Source of the DNA: Pseudonocardia humida
GTDB taxonomy: Bacteria; Actinomycetota; Actinomycetes; Mycobacteriales; Pseudonocardiaceae
Length of the DNA: 64,000 nucleotides
Reading direction: 5' to 3'
Assembly (NCBI RefSeq): GCF_023898865.1
Contig: NZ_JAGSOV010000062.1
Coordinates: forward strand, 1-64,000
The notes below the pieces were generated by a model that was given only the letters and a program-made list of their open reading frames with translations, was not told the origin of the DNA and searched no databases. Shown here one piece after another: positions 1 to 7,078 of the stretch. The position numbers and the translations under genes are program-made. Numbering within the stretch: position 1 is the stretch's first letter; each line of letters begins with the position of its first letter.

Positions 1-1
1 C

Positions 2-106
2 GCCCTGGCCTGCCCCACAGCCTGGTCGAGCTGGCGCCGACGACACCAACACCGCGCCCGCACCAGCCACTACCAGCGCCAGGAAGCAACCCTCAACTGG
101 CCATAA
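2..106 (+). mobile_element. IS701-like transposase, C-terminal end only (partial, cut by window edge)
   Basis: An open frame enters from the left edge and stops at TAA 104-106, giving 34 residues with a basic, Trp-rich tail (WSSWRRRHQHRARTSHYQ). That tail resembles the C-termini of actinobacterial IS701-type DDE transposases. The bases after the stop, to the CTAG at 125-128, look like the right end of an element; CTAG fits the YTAR target sites described for this family. Only the tail is visible, so neither completeness nor activity can be judged, and the family call is from memory of related tails. Confidence 0.55.
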
Positions 107-175
107 CGATCTACGGCTGGAGTACTAGGGAGCGTCCTCGAAGCCGTTCGGCCTGGCCTGGTTTGATCTTGAGTT

Positions 176-230
176 GTGGTGTGCAGGCACGAGTTGACCG
201 ACGAGCAGTGGCAGGCGGTCGAACTCGACT
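176..230 (+). pseudogene. IS5-like transposase N-terminal fragment
   Basis: Codons from the GTG at 176 read MVCRHELTDEQWQAVE, the characteristic opening of actinobacterial IS5-type transposases (RHELTDEQW followed by a helix). Resemblance ends about 16 codons in, and the frame then continues as Arg/Pro-rich sequence with no DDE core, so this is a decayed remnant. It sits directly beside the IS701-like end, consistent with an insertion hotspot or old nested insertions. Together with that end it accounts for most of the non-coding DNA before the acetyltransferase gene. Confidence 0.5.
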
Positions 231-398
231 ATCGTCACCACCATCGGCCGTTCGATGGTGCTGCCCCCGAGGCTCCGACCGCGACCGGCGCCCGTCGGCC
301 GCGGGCGGATCCGCTGCGTGGGCCACGGCGATCCGGTCCCGGCCGGGGTCCGGATCGGACGACCTCGACGTCCGTCCCGATGACGAAGGAGCAGCGAC

Positions 399-977
399 AT
401 GACGACCGTCGCGGCGGCCCCCCTCACGCCGCAGACCTGGGCGGACTTCGAGAAGGTCATGGGATCGAACGGCGGGGCCCGGGACTGCTGGTGCATGCAC
501 TGGCGGCTGTCCTTCGCCGAGTGGGAGGCCGGCCGGGACGGCGGGAACAGGAGCGCGCTGCGGGCACGTGCCGAGCAGCAGCCGCCGCCCGGCCTGGTCT
601 GCTACGTCGACGACGAGCCGGTCGGGTGGGTCGGGATCGGTGACCGCTCCGAGTACCCCCGCCTGCAGCGCTCGCCGGTGACCAAGGCGCTCGACGACAC
701 GCCGGTCTGGGTGATCACCTGCCTGTACGTGCGGCGCAGCCACCGCCGGCAGGGCCTGCAGGCCGGGATGATCGAGGCGGCGTGCTCGTTCGCCGCCGAG
801 AACGGTCTGCGGACGGTCGAGGGCTTCCCCGTCGAACCGGCACCGGGCACGAAGGCCGGCGCGGACAACGCCATGACCGGGATGGCGTCCGCGTTCGTCG
901 CGGCCGGGTTCACCGAGGTCGCTCGCCGGAAGAAGGACCGGCCGGCGATGCGCCGCGACGTCGGCCGGAAGGGGTGA
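399..977 (+). CDS. GNAT-family N-acetyltransferase
   Basis: The 192-residue product is a single-domain cytoplasmic GNAT acetyltransferase, expected to move an acetyl group from acetyl-CoA to an amine; the substrate cannot be told. An N-terminal Trp/Cys-rich stretch (ARDCWCMHWRL) precedes the core. Strand beta4 with the CoA loop is at about residues 107-125 (VWVITCLYVRRSHRRQGLQ), where R-R-Q-G-L is motif A, and 'SAFVAAGF' near residue 168 is the usual C-terminal signature. AAGGAG at 383-388 lies about 10 bases before the ATG and supports the start. It stands alone on the plus strand next to insertion-sequence debris. Confidence 0.85.
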   Translation: MTTVAAAPLTPQTWADFEKVMGSNGGARDCWCMHWRLSFAEWEAGRDGGNRSALRARAEQQPPPGLVCYVDDEPVGWVGIGDRSEYPRLQRSPVTKALDDTPVWVITCLYVRRSHRRQGLQAGMIEAACSFAAENGLRTVEGFPVEPAPGTKAGADNAMTGMASAFVAAGFTEVARRKKDRPAMRRDVGRKG

Positions 978-1128
978 GGGCGGCGATGGAGCCGCGCGAC
1001 CGGCGGGCCCGCCGAGCGGACACGCTGACCAAGCCGGCCACCCCGGCGATCGACGTCCGGGTCTCCAGCGCCCTCCGCGGCCGGCTACGTGTTCCTCGTG
1101 CTGCGCCCCTGTCCGCGGGCAGGCCCGC

Positions 1129-1389
1129 GTGGCGCCGTCGCCGGTCGTCGAGCTGAACCGCGCGGTCGCCGTCTCGATGGCCGACGGTCCGGCGGCCGCC
1201 CTGGAACTGGTCGACGGGCTGGGCGGGCGCTTGCGCGACTACTACCTGCTGCCGAGCGTCCGCGGCGACCTGCTGGCCAAGCTGGGCCGCGCGGCCGAGG
1301 CCAGGGCCGAGTTCGAGCGGGCCGCCGGGCTCACGGCCAACGAGCGCGAGCGGGACCTGCTGCTCGCCCGGGCCCGCGAGTGTGCGTGA
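1129..1389 (+). pseudogene. C-terminal fragment of an ECF42-like sigma factor
   Basis: The 86 codons match the C-terminal helical-repeat extension of ECF42-type sigma factors: SPVVELNRAVAVSMADGP, then LLPSVRGDLLAKLGR, then AEARAEFERAAGLTANERE, the order seen at the end of full-length proteins of about 400 residues. The sigma-2 and sigma-4 regions that bind polymerase and DNA are missing: the upstream 150 bases (978-1128) hold no sequence like them in any frame. I read this as a deletion remnant, so the GTG at 1129 may not be a real start. The DGPF/YCII protein gene that usually accompanies ECF42 is also absent nearby. Confidence 0.7.
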
Positions 1390-1501
1390 GCAGCGTGCAG
1401 CGGGACGCCGTCGCCGAGGCGCCCGTGTGGCCGGGCGGGCGCATCGGACGAGCCGGGCTCGGGGCTGGACGCGGTTGCACCGACGCCCCGCCCGCTGCAC
1501 A

Positions 1502-2215
1502 GTGGCGCCGGTGCGACTCGAGAACATCGTCTGGGATGCCCGTGACCCCCACCGGCTCGGCCGGTTCTGGGCGGCCGCCCTCGGCGCGGAGTCGATGACG
1601 AACGAGCCGGACCTCTTCGAGGCCCGGCTGCACCTCAGCGACGAGGCGTTCCTCGATCTGTGCTTCCAGCGGGTCGCCTCGCCCTCCACCTCACCGGCCC
1701 GCCTGCACCTCGACCTCGCCGGCGGACCGCGCCAGCAGGAGGTCGCGCAACGGCTGCTCGACCTCGGCGCCGAGCACGCCGACATCGGCCAGGGCGGGGT
1801 GCCGTGGACGGTGCTCAGCGATCCCGACGGCAACGCCTTCTGCGTGATGGAGGACCGCGAGGTCTACCGCGGCACCACCGGGCCCATCGCGGCGCTGCCG
1901 CTCGACAGCGCCGATCCCGACCGGGACACCGCGTTCTGGGCCGAGATCACCGACTGGGTACCGCGGGCGGGGACGACGACGCTGCGCCACCCGTCGGGTG
2001 TCGGCCCGCTGCTCGAGCTCTGCCCCGAGCCCGAGCCCAGCCGCGGGAAGAACCTGCTGCACCTCGACGTGCGCCCCGACGCCGGCGACCACGACATCGT
2101 CGAACGCGTCCTGGAGCGGGGGGCCACGGCGCTCTCCGACCCGTCCGACCACCCCTGGCGGGTGTTCGCCGACCCCTCCGGCAACGAGTTCTGCATCCTG
2201 GCCCGGCAGTCCTGA
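1502..2215 (+). CDS. Two-domain VOC (glyoxalase-like) protein
   Basis: The 237-residue protein contains two vicinal-oxygen-chelate half-domains. The first opens with RLENIVWDARDPHRLGRFW and ends in DPDGNAFCVME. The second opens near SADPDRDTAFWAEI and ends in DPSGNEFCIL. The DP(D/S)GN(A/E)FC ends are typical of the 'glyoxalase-like' (Glyoxalase_6) subgroup often found in actinobacterial resistance or detoxification genes. The GTG at 1502 is chosen because family homology begins a few residues later; a GTG at 1511 is equally possible. The 3' end is 8 bases from the convergent MarR gene. Substrate and metal cannot be read from the sequence. Confidence 0.8.
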   Translation: MAPVRLENIVWDARDPHRLGRFWAAALGAESMTNEPDLFEARLHLSDEAFLDLCFQRVASPSTSPARLHLDLAGGPRQQEVAQRLLDLGAEHADIGQGGVPWTVLSDPDGNAFCVMEDREVYRGTTGPIAALPLDSADPDRDTAFWAEITDWVPRAGTTTLRHPSGVGPLLELCPEPEPSRGKNLLHLDVRPDAGDHDIVERVLERGATALSDPSDHPWRVFADPSGNEFCILARQS

Positions 2216-2223
2216 GGCCGCGC

Positions 2224-2655
2224 TCAGCCCGTGGGGGCGTCCGAGGAGCGCAGGCCGTGCGAGAGCCGGCGCAGGAGCTCGTCGAGCGCGTCGGTGTCGG
2301 GGCCGAGGATCTCCCCGAACTGCTCCCGCACGGTCGCCGCGGCGACGTCCCACACGGCCAGGGCCTGTCGGCCGCGGGCGGTGGCGAAGATCAGGACGCG
2401 CCTGCGGTCCTCCTCGTCGACGCGGCGCAGCACGAGGTTGGCCGAGACCATCCGGTCGACGAGCTTGGACAGCTTCGGGGCGAGCAGGAGGGCGTGCTCG
2501 GCGACCGCGCTCATCGGGCAGCCGCCCCGCTGCGTGAGCAGCGACAGGATGCGCCACTGGTCGACGTCGCCGCCGGCGGCGCGCAGGGCGTCGTCGAGGC
2601 GCTGGGTCGCGGCACGTTCGACGAGCGAGAGCAGGCGCAGCGATTCGTCGCTCAC
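2224..2655 (-). CDS. MarR-family transcriptional regulator
   Basis: This is a 143-residue winged-helix dimer of MarR type. The DNA-binding part covers about residues 30-100: recognition-helix region (APKLSKLVDRMVSANLV) followed by the wing D-E-E-D-R-R-R (VDEEDRRRVLIFATARGR). A dimerising helix follows. It is divergent from the AmiC-like amide-binding protein across a 58-base gap that contains a 16-base palindrome at 2677-2692, so it may control that gene and itself. The ligand is unknown. Confidence 0.85.
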   Translation of the reverse strand: MSDESLRLLSLVERAATQRLDDALRAAGGDVDQWRILSLLTQRGGCPMSAVAEHALLLAPKLSKLVDRMVSANLVLRRVDEEDRRRVLIFATARGRQALAVWDVAAATVREQFGEILGPDTDALDELLRRLSHGLRSSDAPTG

Positions 2656-2676
2656 TCGACCCGTCCTCCGAACGGA

Positions 2677-2692
2677 GCAGTCCGCGAACTGC
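2677..2692. promoter_or_regulatory. Candidate MarR operator (inverted repeat)
   Basis: GCAGT and ACTGC form perfect 5-base arms around a 6-base centre, midway between the divergent MarR gene and the amide-binding protein gene. The size and position suit a MarR dimer; binding is inferred. Confidence 0.4.
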
Positions 2693-2713
2693 GGATGTGG
2701 CTAGCGTGGCCGG

Positions 2714-3811
2714 ATGGCCCGCTACGAGGCCCCTCAGCATCTCACGATGCCGCCCGTCCGCAGCCGCGACGTGTTGAACATGGCGCTGGTCATCCCGTTG
2801 CAGGGGCCGGCGGGCATCTTCGGGCCGTCGTGCGAGAGCTGCGCCTCGCTGGCCGTGGAGGAGATCAACGCTGAGGGCGGCGTGCTCGGCCGCGAGCTGA
2901 ACCTGGTCCCGGTCGACGGCGGCGCCGCCCCGGCGACGGTGGCCCGCGAGGTCGACGCGCTGCTCAAGGCCGGCTCCGTCGAGGCCGTGACGGGCTGGCA
3001 CATCTCGGCCGTCCGCGAGGCCGTCGCCCCGGTTATCGACGGCCGGGTGCCCTACGCCTACACCGCGCTGTACGAGGGCGGTGAGCACCGGCCCGGGGTG
3101 TTCCTCACCGGCGAGACGCCCGACCTGCAGCTGGGCCCGGCGCTGGACTGGTTCGCCGCGTCGGCCGGGGCCCGGCGGTGGACGATCGTCGGCGACGACT
3201 ACGTCTGGCCGCGCCGCTCGGCCGCGGTGGCGCGGCGCTACCTGCGCCGCATCGGCGGCACGGTCTGCGACGAGGTGTACGTGCCGCTGGGCACGACCGA
3301 GTTCGGGCCGGTGCTGCGGCGCGTGGAGCGCAGCGGCTGCGACGCCGTGCTGATGCTGCTGATCGGCGCCGACGCCGTCGAGTTCAACCGGGCGTTCAGC
3401 GCGCTCGGCCTGGACCGCGACATGCTGCGGTTCAGCTCGCTGATCGACGAGAACGTGCTGCTCGCCTCCGGCGCGGAGAACACGCGTGGGCTGATGACCT
3501 CGGCGGGCTACTTCGAGGACCTCACGACGGCGTCGAGCCTGGACTTCGCGACGGCGTACTTCCGCCGCTTCGGCGCCGAGGCGCCGGTGCTCAACAGCCT
3601 GGGCGAGTCGTGCTACGAGGGCGTGCGGCTGCTCACGGCGCTCATGCGGCGGGCGGGCTCGGCGGAGGTCCCGCCGATGACGGCGGTGGCCGAGGGGCTG
3701 TCCTACGAGAGCCCGCGCGGCACCGTCCAGGTCCGCGACCGCCACCTGCGCCAGCGCGTGTTCCTGGCCGCCGCGGACGGCCTGACCTGGGATGTCATCC
3801 AGCAGCTCTGA
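2714..3811 (+). CDS. AmiC/FmdD-type amide- or urea-binding protein
   Basis: The 365-residue product belongs to the type I periplasmic-binding-protein fold used by UrtA, FmdD and AmiC. After a short lead, the fold begins at NMALVIPLQGPAGIFGPS; SLAVEEINAEGGVLGREL is the classic first-helix signature and YCYE-like 'GESCYEGVRLL' sits near residue 300. There is no signal peptide, lipobox or transmembrane segment, so it is more likely a cytoplasmic AmiC-like ligand sensor than an ABC-transporter lipoprotein. It directly precedes the FmdB-FmdA-AmiS operon on the same strand, which supports short-chain amides or formamide as ligand. No AmiR/ANTAR partner is visible in the window. An internal ATG at 2749 is an alternative start. 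Confidence 0.8.
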   Translation: MARYEAPQHLTMPPVRSRDVLNMALVIPLQGPAGIFGPSCESCASLAVEEINAEGGVLGRELNLVPVDGGAAPATVAREVDALLKAGSVEAVTGWHISAVREAVAPVIDGRVPYAYTALYEGGEHRPGVFLTGETPDLQLGPALDWFAASAGARRWTIVGDDYVWPRRSAAVARRYLRRIGGTVCDEVYVPLGTTEFGPVLRRVERSGCDAVLMLLIGADAVEFNRAFSALGLDRDMLRFSSLIDENVLLASGAENTRGLMTSAGYFEDLTTASSLDFATAYFRRFGAEAPVLNSLGESCYEGVRLLTALMRRAGSAEVPPMTAVAEGLSYESPRGTVQVRDRHLRQRVFLAAADGLTWDVIQQL

Positions 3812-3824
3812 TCCAACCCGACCG

Positions 3825-3853
3825 TTGACACCCCCGCGCCCGACAAGTACTTT
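3825..3853 (+). promoter_or_regulatory. Sigma-70-type promoter for the amide operon
   Basis: TTGACA at 3825-3830 and TACTTT at 3848-3853 are separated by exactly 17 bases, in an AT-richer patch between the amide-binding protein and the FmdB-like gene. This is the best consensus-like promoter in the window. The start codon of the first gene is about 50 bases downstream. Confidence 0.65.
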
Positions 3854-3903
3854 CCTGAGAAATAGTTTCCGCACCGGCCGATGACGACCGTGAGGGGCCC
3901 CCG

Positions 3904-4197
3904 ATGGCGACGTACACGTACCGCTGCGACGCCGACGGCCCGCTCGACGTCCGCCGACCGATCGGCACCGCCCCGGCGACGGTCCCGTGCCCGACCTGCG
4001 GCGCGACCGCGCCGCGGATGATCACCGCGCCCATGCTGGGGCTCGCCGACCGCGGCCGGATGGCCCTGATCGACCGGACCGAGGCCTCGCGGACCGAGCC
4101 CGCCGTCGTGTCGACCATCCCGGGCGCACCCCGCCCTGGTCGCGCCGCACCCGCGCCGCGGCTGGACCCGCGCACCCGCCACCTCCCCCGCCCCTGA
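3904..4197 (+). CDS. fmdB: FmdB-family zinc-ribbon protein
   Basis: The 97-residue protein begins MATYTYRCDADGPLD and carries CPTCG near residue 32; YRC...CPTCG is the hallmark of the FmdB putative regulatory zinc ribbon. The first Cys pair is reduced to a single Cys (YRCDADGP rather than CxxC), so one metal ligand may be missing or supplied otherwise. The C-terminal half is Pro/Arg-rich and probably disordered. It is the first gene after the strong promoter and lies about 100 bases upstream of the amidase gene, the same pairing as in the Methylophilus formamidase cluster that gave the family its name. Its molecular role is not established in the family. Confidence 0.8.
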   Translation: MATYTYRCDADGPLDVRRPIGTAPATVPCPTCGATAPRMITAPMLGLADRGRMALIDRTEASRTEPAVVSTIPGAPRPGRAAPAPRLDPRTRHLPRP

Positions 4198-4294
4198 TCC
4201 CAGCCCGATCCCGGCCCCCCGGGGCCGCGTCCTCATCGGCCCGTCCGTCGGACGGGCCGCGATCGACCGTGCCACCGAGAAGAGGTGCTCCCGC

Positions 4295-5548
4295 ATGCCC
4301 GAGCTCGTGTTCCCGCTCGACTCCGAGAAGAAGTTCACCGAGCAGCGCATCGTCGGCCACAACCGCTGGCACCCCGACATCCCCGCGCAGGTGCGCGTCA
4401 AGCCCGGGGACAGCTTCCGGGTGCACTGCCGCGAGTGGTTCGACGGCGCGATCCACAACGACGACTCCGCCGAGGACATCCTCAACGCCCCGCTGGCCGG
4501 CGTGCACGTGCTGTCCGGCCCGATCGCCGTCGAGGGCGCCGAGCCGGGCGACCTGCTCATCGTCGACATCCTCGACGTCGGCCCGATCCCGCAGGAGGAC
4601 TCGGGGCCGCTCGCCGGCCAGGGCTGGGGCTACACCGGCGTCTTCGCCACCCGCAACGGCGGCGGGTTCCTGACCGAGCAGTTCCCGGACGCCTACAAGG
4701 TCATCTGGGACTTCCAGGGCGGGAAGGCGACATCACGGCACGTGCCGGGGGTGTCGTTCACCGGCATCGTGCACCCCGGGCTGATGGGCACCGCCCCGTC
4801 GGCGGAGCTGCTGGGCCGGTGGAACGCCCGCGAGCAGGCCCTCATCGACACCGACCCGGACCGGGTGCCCCCGCTGGCGCTGCCCCCCAACCCCGACTCC
4901 GCGGTCCTGGGCAGCCTGAGCGGCGACGACTTCACCCGGGCCGCGGCGGAGGGCGCCCGCACCGCACCGCCGCGCGAGAACGGCGGCAACCAGGACATCA
5001 AGAACCTCACCAAGGGTTCGCGGGTGTTCTACCCGGTCTTCGTCGACGGCGCGAAGCTCTCGATGGGCGACCTGCACTTCTCCCAGGGCGACGGCGAGAT
5101 CACCTTCTGCGGGGCGATCGAGATGGGCGGGTTCATGGACCTGCACGTCGACGTCATCAAGGGCGGGATGGCGACCTACGGGGTCAGCGAGAACGCGATC
5201 TTCATGCCGGGCAACGTCGACCCCCGCTACGACCAGTGGCTCGCGTTCTCCGGCACGTCGGTGACGCTCTCGGGCGAGCAGCGCTACCTCGACTCGCACC
5301 TGTCCTACCAGCGGGCCTGCCTGCACGCCATCGACTACCTGCAGAAGTTCGGCTACAGCGCCATCCAGGCCTACATGATCCTGGGCGCCGCGCCGATCGA
5401 GGGCCGCCTGTCGGGCGTGGTCGACATCCCGAACTCGTGCTCGACGGTCTACCTCCCGACCGCGATCTTCGACATCGACGTGCGGCCGAGCGCGAACGGG
5501 CCGCAGCAGGTCGACCCCGGTCAGGGCGTCCCGATGGCGAAGGCCTGA
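4295..5548 (+). CDS. fmdA: Acetamidase/formamidase
   Basis: The 417-residue enzyme matches the FmdA_AmdA family in length and sequence throughout. It would hydrolyse formamide or acetamide to the acid plus ammonia in the cytoplasm. Recognisable family stretches include HNRWHPDIPAQVRVKPGD near residue 22, GVSFTGIVHPGLMGTAPS near residue 152, GAKLSMGDLHFSQGDGE near residue 250 and the late GAAPIEGRLSGVVDIPN. It starts at ATG 4295 behind GAGAAGAGG. Flanked by the FmdB-like protein and an AmiS/UreI channel, it is the catalytic centre of a nitrogen-scavenging operon. Confidence 0.92.
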   Translation: MPELVFPLDSEKKFTEQRIVGHNRWHPDIPAQVRVKPGDSFRVHCREWFDGAIHNDDSAEDILNAPLAGVHVLSGPIAVEGAEPGDLLIVDILDVGPIPQEDSGPLAGQGWGYTGVFATRNGGGFLTEQFPDAYKVIWDFQGGKATSRHVPGVSFTGIVHPGLMGTAPSAELLGRWNAREQALIDTDPDRVPPLALPPNPDSAVLGSLSGDDFTRAAAEGARTAPPRENGGNQDIKNLTKGSRVFYPVFVDGAKLSMGDLHFSQGDGEITFCGAIEMGGFMDLHVDVIKGGMATYGVSENAIFMPGNVDPRYDQWLAFSGTSVTLSGEQRYLDSHLSYQRACLHAIDYLQKFGYSAIQAYMILGAAPIEGRLSGVVDIPNSCSTVYLPTAIFDIDVRPSANGPQQVDPGQGVPMAKA

Positions 5549-5583
5549 CCGACTCCGGGCGCCCGGCACCGCCGGGCCCCCTG

Positions 5584-5619
5584 CGGTGACGGGCGGCGCG
5601 AGCGCGGCGCCCGTCACCG
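5584..5619 (+). terminator. Intra-operon hairpin between fmdA and the channel gene
   Basis: A 12-base perfect stem, CGGTGACGGGCG (5584-5595) with its complement at 5608-5619, encloses a 12-base GC-rich loop. No U-tract follows, so it could be a partial terminator, an attenuator or an mRNA-stabilising 3' structure for fmdA. It lies 33 bases before the AmiS start codon. Confidence 0.5.
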
Positions 5620-5651
5620 ATCACCCGTGTACCCCGAGAGAGGGACGAGCC

Positions 5652-6290
5652 ATGGGATCGGTCGGACTGCTGTTCGTCGGCGCCGTGCTGTTCATCAACG
5701 GGGCGATGCTGCTGGGCTGGGTGGACGCGACGTCCGCCGCGCCGATGAACTTCTTCGTCGGCGCGCTGCAGATCATCACCCCGACATACCTGATCTTCAC
5801 CGCGAACGGCGACGCCGACACGATCCTGTCGGCGGCGGGGCTCTACCTGTTCGCCTTCACCTACCTCTACGTCGGGTTGAACCTGACGTTCGGCCTCGAC
5901 GGCACCGGGCTGGGCTACTTCTGCCTGTTCGTGTTCGTCTCCGCGCTGGTCTACTCCGGACTGAACTTCACCCGGCTCGACGACCCCGGCTTCGGCGTGA
6001 TCTGGCTGCACTGGGCCTTCCTGTGGCTGCTGTTCTTCCTGGTGCTCGGCCTGAAGCGGGAGAGCCTGAGCCGCTACACCGGGGCGGTCTGCGCGATCCA
6101 GGGCTGGGTGACGGGGTGGGTGCCCGCGCTGCTGCTGCTCACCGGCACCTACGCCGCGCTCGCGGTCCCGCTGGCCGTGGCCCTCGCCGTGTTCGGTGTG
6201 GTCGTCTTCGGGGGCCTGTACGTCGTCATGGTGCGGCGAGCGGGGCACCCGGACGCGCCGGTCGCACCGGACCGGCACGTCGCGGCCTGA
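5652..6290 (+). CDS. amiS: AmiS/UreI-family amide/urea channel
   Basis: The 212-residue membrane protein has about six or seven hydrophobic helices and no long soluble part, as expected for the AmiS/UreI family of inner-membrane urea and short-chain amide channels. Family signatures are visible at MGSVGLLFVGAVLFINGAM (residue 1), the motif around MNFFVGALQIITPTY, and YLYVGLNLTFGLDGTGLGY. ATG 5652 is preferred over upstream frame extension because AGAGAGGGACGAG precedes it and the family begins with this helix. It should supply substrate to the formamidase encoded just upstream. Confidence 0.92.
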   Translation: MGSVGLLFVGAVLFINGAMLLGWVDATSAAPMNFFVGALQIITPTYLIFTANGDADTILSAAGLYLFAFTYLYVGLNLTFGLDGTGLGYFCLFVFVSALVYSGLNFTRLDDPGFGVIWLHWAFLWLLFFLVLGLKRESLSRYTGAVCAIQGWVTGWVPALLLLTGTYAALAVPLAVALAVFGVVVFGGLYVVMVRRAGHPDAPVAPDRHVAA

Positions 6291-6328
6291 TACGCCGCCG
6301 ATATGCCCCGGTCGGGAGGATGGGGGGC

Positions 6329-7006
6329 ATGCGGGTGCTGATCGTCGAGGACGAGCCCTTCCTGGCCGAGGCCGTCCGCGACGGCCTGCGGCTGGAGGCG
6401 ATCGCCGCCGACATCGCCGGCGACGGCGACACCGCCCTGGAGCTGCTGAGCGTCAACACCTACGACATCGCCGTCCTCGACCGCGACATCCCCGGCCCGT
6501 CGGGCGACGAGATCGCCGAGAGCATCGTCGCCTCCGGCAGCGGCACGCCCATCCTCATGCTCACCGCCGCCGACCGGCTCGACGACAAGGCCTCCGGGTT
6601 CGGGCTCGGTGCCGACGACTACCTGACGAAGCCGTTCGCGCTGCGGGAGCTGGTGCTGCGGCTCAGGGCGCTCGAGCGCAGGCGCGCGCACAGCAGACCA
6701 CCGGTGCGGGAGATCGCCGGCCTGCGGCTGGACCCGTTCCGCCGCGAGGTCCACCGCGACGGCCGCTACGTCGCGCTCACCCGCAAGCAGTTCGCCGTGC
6801 TCGACGTGCTCGTCGCCGCCGAGGGCGGTGTCGTCAGCGCCGAGGAGCTCCTGGAGCGGGCGTGGGACGAGAACGCCGACCCCTTCACCAACGCCGTGCG
6901 CATCACCGTCTCCGCCCTGCGCAAGCGCCTCGGCGAACCCGCGATCATCGCCACCGAGACCGGCGTCGGCTACCGCATCGACACCGAGCGGGGCTCGTCG
7001 CGGTGA
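6329..7006 (+). CDS. OmpR/PhoB-type response regulator without adjacent kinase
   Basis: The 225-residue protein has an N-terminal receiver domain (acidic pair ED near residue 9, phospho-acceptor region AVLDRDIPGP, MLTAA, and the KPF lysine in DYLTKPFALRE) and a C-terminal winged helix (LTRKQFAVLDVLVA, then the recognition region NAVRITVSALRKRLG and GVGYRI). GGGAGGA at 6314-6320 fits a start at ATG 6329. Most such regulators are co-transcribed with a histidine kinase, but none is present here: the next gene is an alpha/beta hydrolase. It starts 38 bases after the amide operon and could be read from it. Confidence 0.9.
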   Translation: MRVLIVEDEPFLAEAVRDGLRLEAIAADIAGDGDTALELLSVNTYDIAVLDRDIPGPSGDEIAESIVASGSGTPILMLTAADRLDDKASGFGLGADDYLTKPFALRELVLRLRALERRRAHSRPPVREIAGLRLDPFRREVHRDGRYVALTRKQFAVLDVLVAAEGGVVSAEELLERAWDENADPFTNAVRITVSALRKRLGEPAIIATETGVGYRIDTERGSSR

Positions 7007-7078
7007 TCGGCGGGGCTTTGCGGACGGGCGCCGGTCGGTCAACCTGGTGGACGACAACGCCGTCAGCCAGGGAGAGCC

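Noticed and set aside
1-230. A complete insertion sequence
   Set aside because: Only a transposase tail and an unrelated N-terminal fragment are present; no matching inverted ends could be paired inside the window.
1691-3874. A 727-codon minus-strand frame
   Set aside because: It lies opposite the VOC protein and the amide-binding protein, which have clear family motifs; Arg/Gly/Asp/His-rich shadow.
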